The position numbers and the translations under genes were made by a program. Source: Acetatifactor muris (GTDB lineage Bacteria > Bacillota > Clostridia > Lachnospirales > Lachnospiraceae). Taken from it: a stretch of DNA of 32,721 bases. The stretch is from the NCBI GenBank assembly GCA_023664365.1, contig JAMPFR010000037.1:1-32721 (forward strand), given 5' to 3'. The notes beneath the pieces were generated by a model, which was given only the letters and a program-made list of their open reading frames with translations, was not told the origin of the DNA and did not search any database. Positions 31,186-32,721 of the stretch are shown here, piece by piece. Numbering within the stretch: the first letter of the stretch is position 1; the number at the start of each line of letters is the position of its first letter.

Positions 31186-32467
31186 CAAAAAAGTAAAAAG
31201 GGTTTTCCTGACAGTCGCAGCAGTGGTTATACTGCTGAATGTGGCAGCGTGGTGTAGTGCGGCCTTTTGTGACTGGTATATTGCAAATGTTTTTCCTATC
31301 TGGGTCAATACCTACGGACGTGTTACGGGAATTTTCCCTTTTTCCGCAGGTGAATGGCTGATTGCCGCCGGGCTTGCCCTGGCGGCGGCAGCCTTGCTTC
31401 TTGGCGTTGTGTGGGTGGTGCTGGGCGCTGTCGGCGGAGTCAGGAGGGCCCGGAGCCGTATCATGGAGAGAAAAGCTTCAGGAGCGGAGGGGATCGCAGG
31501 TGTGTGGGTGTATGCAAGAGCCCCGCAGATAAGCGCTTTCCGCCGTTTTTCCCGGAGCTTTTACATATTTTTTGCCTGGACGGTATTGACAGTCTGCCTG
31601 ATTATGACACTGAACTGCCTTATCCTGTATCATGCCACACCGATTTCGGAGCGTTGGTTTGGAGAGGATGACGGGGAATATACGCCTGTGGAACTGGTAG
31701 AAATGTACAATCTGGTGGCGGGAGAGTGTAACCGGCTGGCAGAGGTTGTGGAGCGGGACGGGAGCGGAATGGCGGCTTATGTGGCCTCTGACGGAATTGC
31801 AATATCCCGGCGGGACGGTGCAAACTGGAACAGGGGGCTTAAGTGTATGGCGGATGAAGCGCGGGAGCTGATGCAGGGGCTGGGAACGGTATATCCCCAG
31901 CTGGCGGGCTGGTATCCGCGTCCCAAGGCAATGTTCTTTTCTGATTTTATGTGCCAGCAGTACATGCAGGGATATTATTTTCCCTTTTCCATGGAAGCTA
32001 ATTACAACGACGTCATGCACATACTGAACATTCCTTCTACTATGTGCCATGAGCTGGCGCATCTGAAGGGCTTTATATATGAGGATGAGGCGAACTTTAT
32101 CGGTTATCTGGCATGTGTGCAGTCGGAGAATACTTTTTTCCAATATGCAGGTTATCTCAGCGTACTGAATTATCTGTACAATGATATTTGTAAGCTGGCG
32201 CTGGAGAATCCGGAATTATATGAGAAGACCGTGGCCCAGGTCGGGCTTGCAGATGTGTCCGATCAGGTTCGCAGAGACGATATTTTCGTGTCGGAGGAGG
32301 AGTGGAAGCGTATCAACGGCAAGGCCCTTATTGATACGGAGGTGGTAGACAAGGCAGCGGATGCATTTATCGATATGAACCTGAAGATAAACGGCGTATC
32401 CGACGGCGCGGTCAGTTACAGCAGGGTGGTAAAGCTGTTATTGCAGTATTACAGGCAGCAGGAGTAG
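31160..32467 (+). CDS. DUF3810 membrane protein with HExxH metalloprotease motif
   Basis: A 435-aa protein (counting from ATG 31160; ATG 31154 is two codons earlier). It has three hydrophobic segments (about 15-38, 62-95 and 135-158), then an extracellular domain with TMCHELAHLKGFIYEDEANF: His297-Glu298-x-x-His301 with Glu310 as a likely third zinc ligand, the gluzincin-like arrangement of the DUF3810 family. This suggests a membrane-anchored protease, but no substrate is known. No strong ribosome site precedes it, so it probably depends on ribosomes finishing the overlapping DUF3048 gene. It is followed by a palindromic repeat rather than a clear terminator. Confidence 0.88.
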   Translation: MKNGFRGNNKKVKRVFLTVAAVVILLNVAAWCSAAFCDWYIANVFPIWVNTYGRVTGIFPFSAGEWLIAAGLALAAAALLLGVVWVVLGAVGGVRRARSRIMERKASGAEGIAGVWVYARAPQISAFRRFSRSFYIFFAWTVLTVCLIMTLNCLILYHATPISERWFGEDDGEYTPVELVEMYNLVAGECNRLAEVVERDGSGMAAYVASDGIAISRRDGANWNRGLKCMADEARELMQGLGTVYPQLAGWYPRPKAMFFSDFMCQQYMQGYYFPFSMEANYNDVMHILNIPSTMCHELAHLKGFIYEDEANFIGYLACVQSENTFFQYAGYLSVLNYLYNDICKLALENPELYEKTVAQVGLADVSDQVRRDDIFVSEEEWKRINGKALIDTEVVDKAADAFIDMNLKINGVSDGAVSYSRVVKLLLQYYRQQE

Positions 32468-32489
32468 AAATTGTGCCAGAGAAATGCAG

Positions 32490-32520
32490 GTAACAGTTTT
32501 ATGAGCGGCTGAACTGTTAC
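32490..32520. repeat. palindromic element, copy 2 (short form)
   Basis: gtaacagtt and aactgttac form a 9-bp stem around ttatgagcggctg. It shares gtaacagt, ttttatga and gctgaactgttac with 21205-21256 and looks like an internally deleted form of the same element. Confidence 0.7.
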
Positions 32521-32549
32521 ATATGCAGAAATAAAGTTCGTCCCGAATA

Positions 32550-32578
32550 TTGACATTTTTTGTCTTTCCATGTAAGAT
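32550..32578 (+). promoter_or_regulatory. promoter for tRNA-Phe
   Basis: TTGACA (32550-32555), 17-base spacer, TAAGAT (32573-32578), about 90 bases before the tRNA. Confidence 0.6.
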
Positions 32579-32669
32579 ATTTCTTGTCATATAAGATGTT
32601 GCACAGATGTTGTACATAGGACGCTGCAGTGCCGCAGCATAAGCTGCAGTAAAAAAGCCTGCGTCGTAT

Positions 32670-32721
<52 letters not shown>

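Noticed and set aside
30028-31308. A 426-codon leftward open frame
   Set aside because: Antisense shadow of the DUF3048 gene; no start signal and no recognisable domain.

Overview
This window looks like chromosome from a Gram-positive member of the Clostridia, most likely a Lachnospiraceae-type gut anaerobe. That assignment is an inference. It rests on strong AGGAGG-type ribosome sites, many lipobox lipoproteins, DUF6273 and DUF3048 proteins, GTG and TTG starts, plant-glycan glycosidases and mixed base composition. No housekeeping gene here fixes the species.

Layout. 1-58: the 5' edge of a leftward gene. 539-3565: rightward genes for a hypothetical protein, a DUF6273 lipoprotein with an 18-bp tandem repeat, and a MATE exporter. 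3577-11323: a leftward block with a beta-propeller/solute-binding lipoprotein, an SH3 secreted protein, a lipoprotein of unknown function, a secreted protein plus four-helix membrane protein pair, and a 612-aa regulator with two HTH domains. The secreted/membrane pair lies between two 190-bp direct repeats, one of which is the 3' end and terminator of the regulator gene. 11547-11777: tRNA-Tyr and tRNA-Leu. 11786-13581: a 1.8-kb island at the 3' end of tRNA-Leu carrying an AbiEi/AbiEii-type toxin-antitoxin pair and bounded by a 63-bp perfect repeat of the tRNA 3' half. 13574-16828: leftward GNAT, zinc-ribbon, GH27 and GH140 genes.

16980-20269: a two-gene lipoprotein operon with a second propeller/solute-binding protein, followed by a relic of a metallophosphoesterase gene. 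20412-25118: a TauE-like permease, a small conserved-looking protein, a GH105 hydrolase, a CmpB-type membrane protein and a second MATE exporter. 25215-27374: an LTA-synthase-like membrane phosphotransferase. 27462-29190: an unknown protein coupled to a small XRE regulator, then an XRE HTH fused to a shortened FlhA cytoplasmic domain. 29366-32467: a small protein with a hairpin-rich leader, a DUF3048 lipoprotein overlapping a DUF3810 putative metalloprotease. The window ends inside tRNA-Phe.

How the genes fit together. GH27, GH140 and GH105 suggest intracellular trimming of pectin side-chain oligosaccharides (galactose, apiose, unsaturated uronyl-rhamnose), although no transporter lies beside them. 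The surface set (two SBP-like lipoproteins without permeases, SH3 protein, DUF3048/DUF3810 pair, LTA-synthase-like enzyme) points to envelope sensing or remodelling. The most unusual items are the integrase-less tRNA-Leu toxin-antitoxin island, the HTH-FlhA fusion, the repeat-flanked secreted/membrane pair and the four-hairpin leader.
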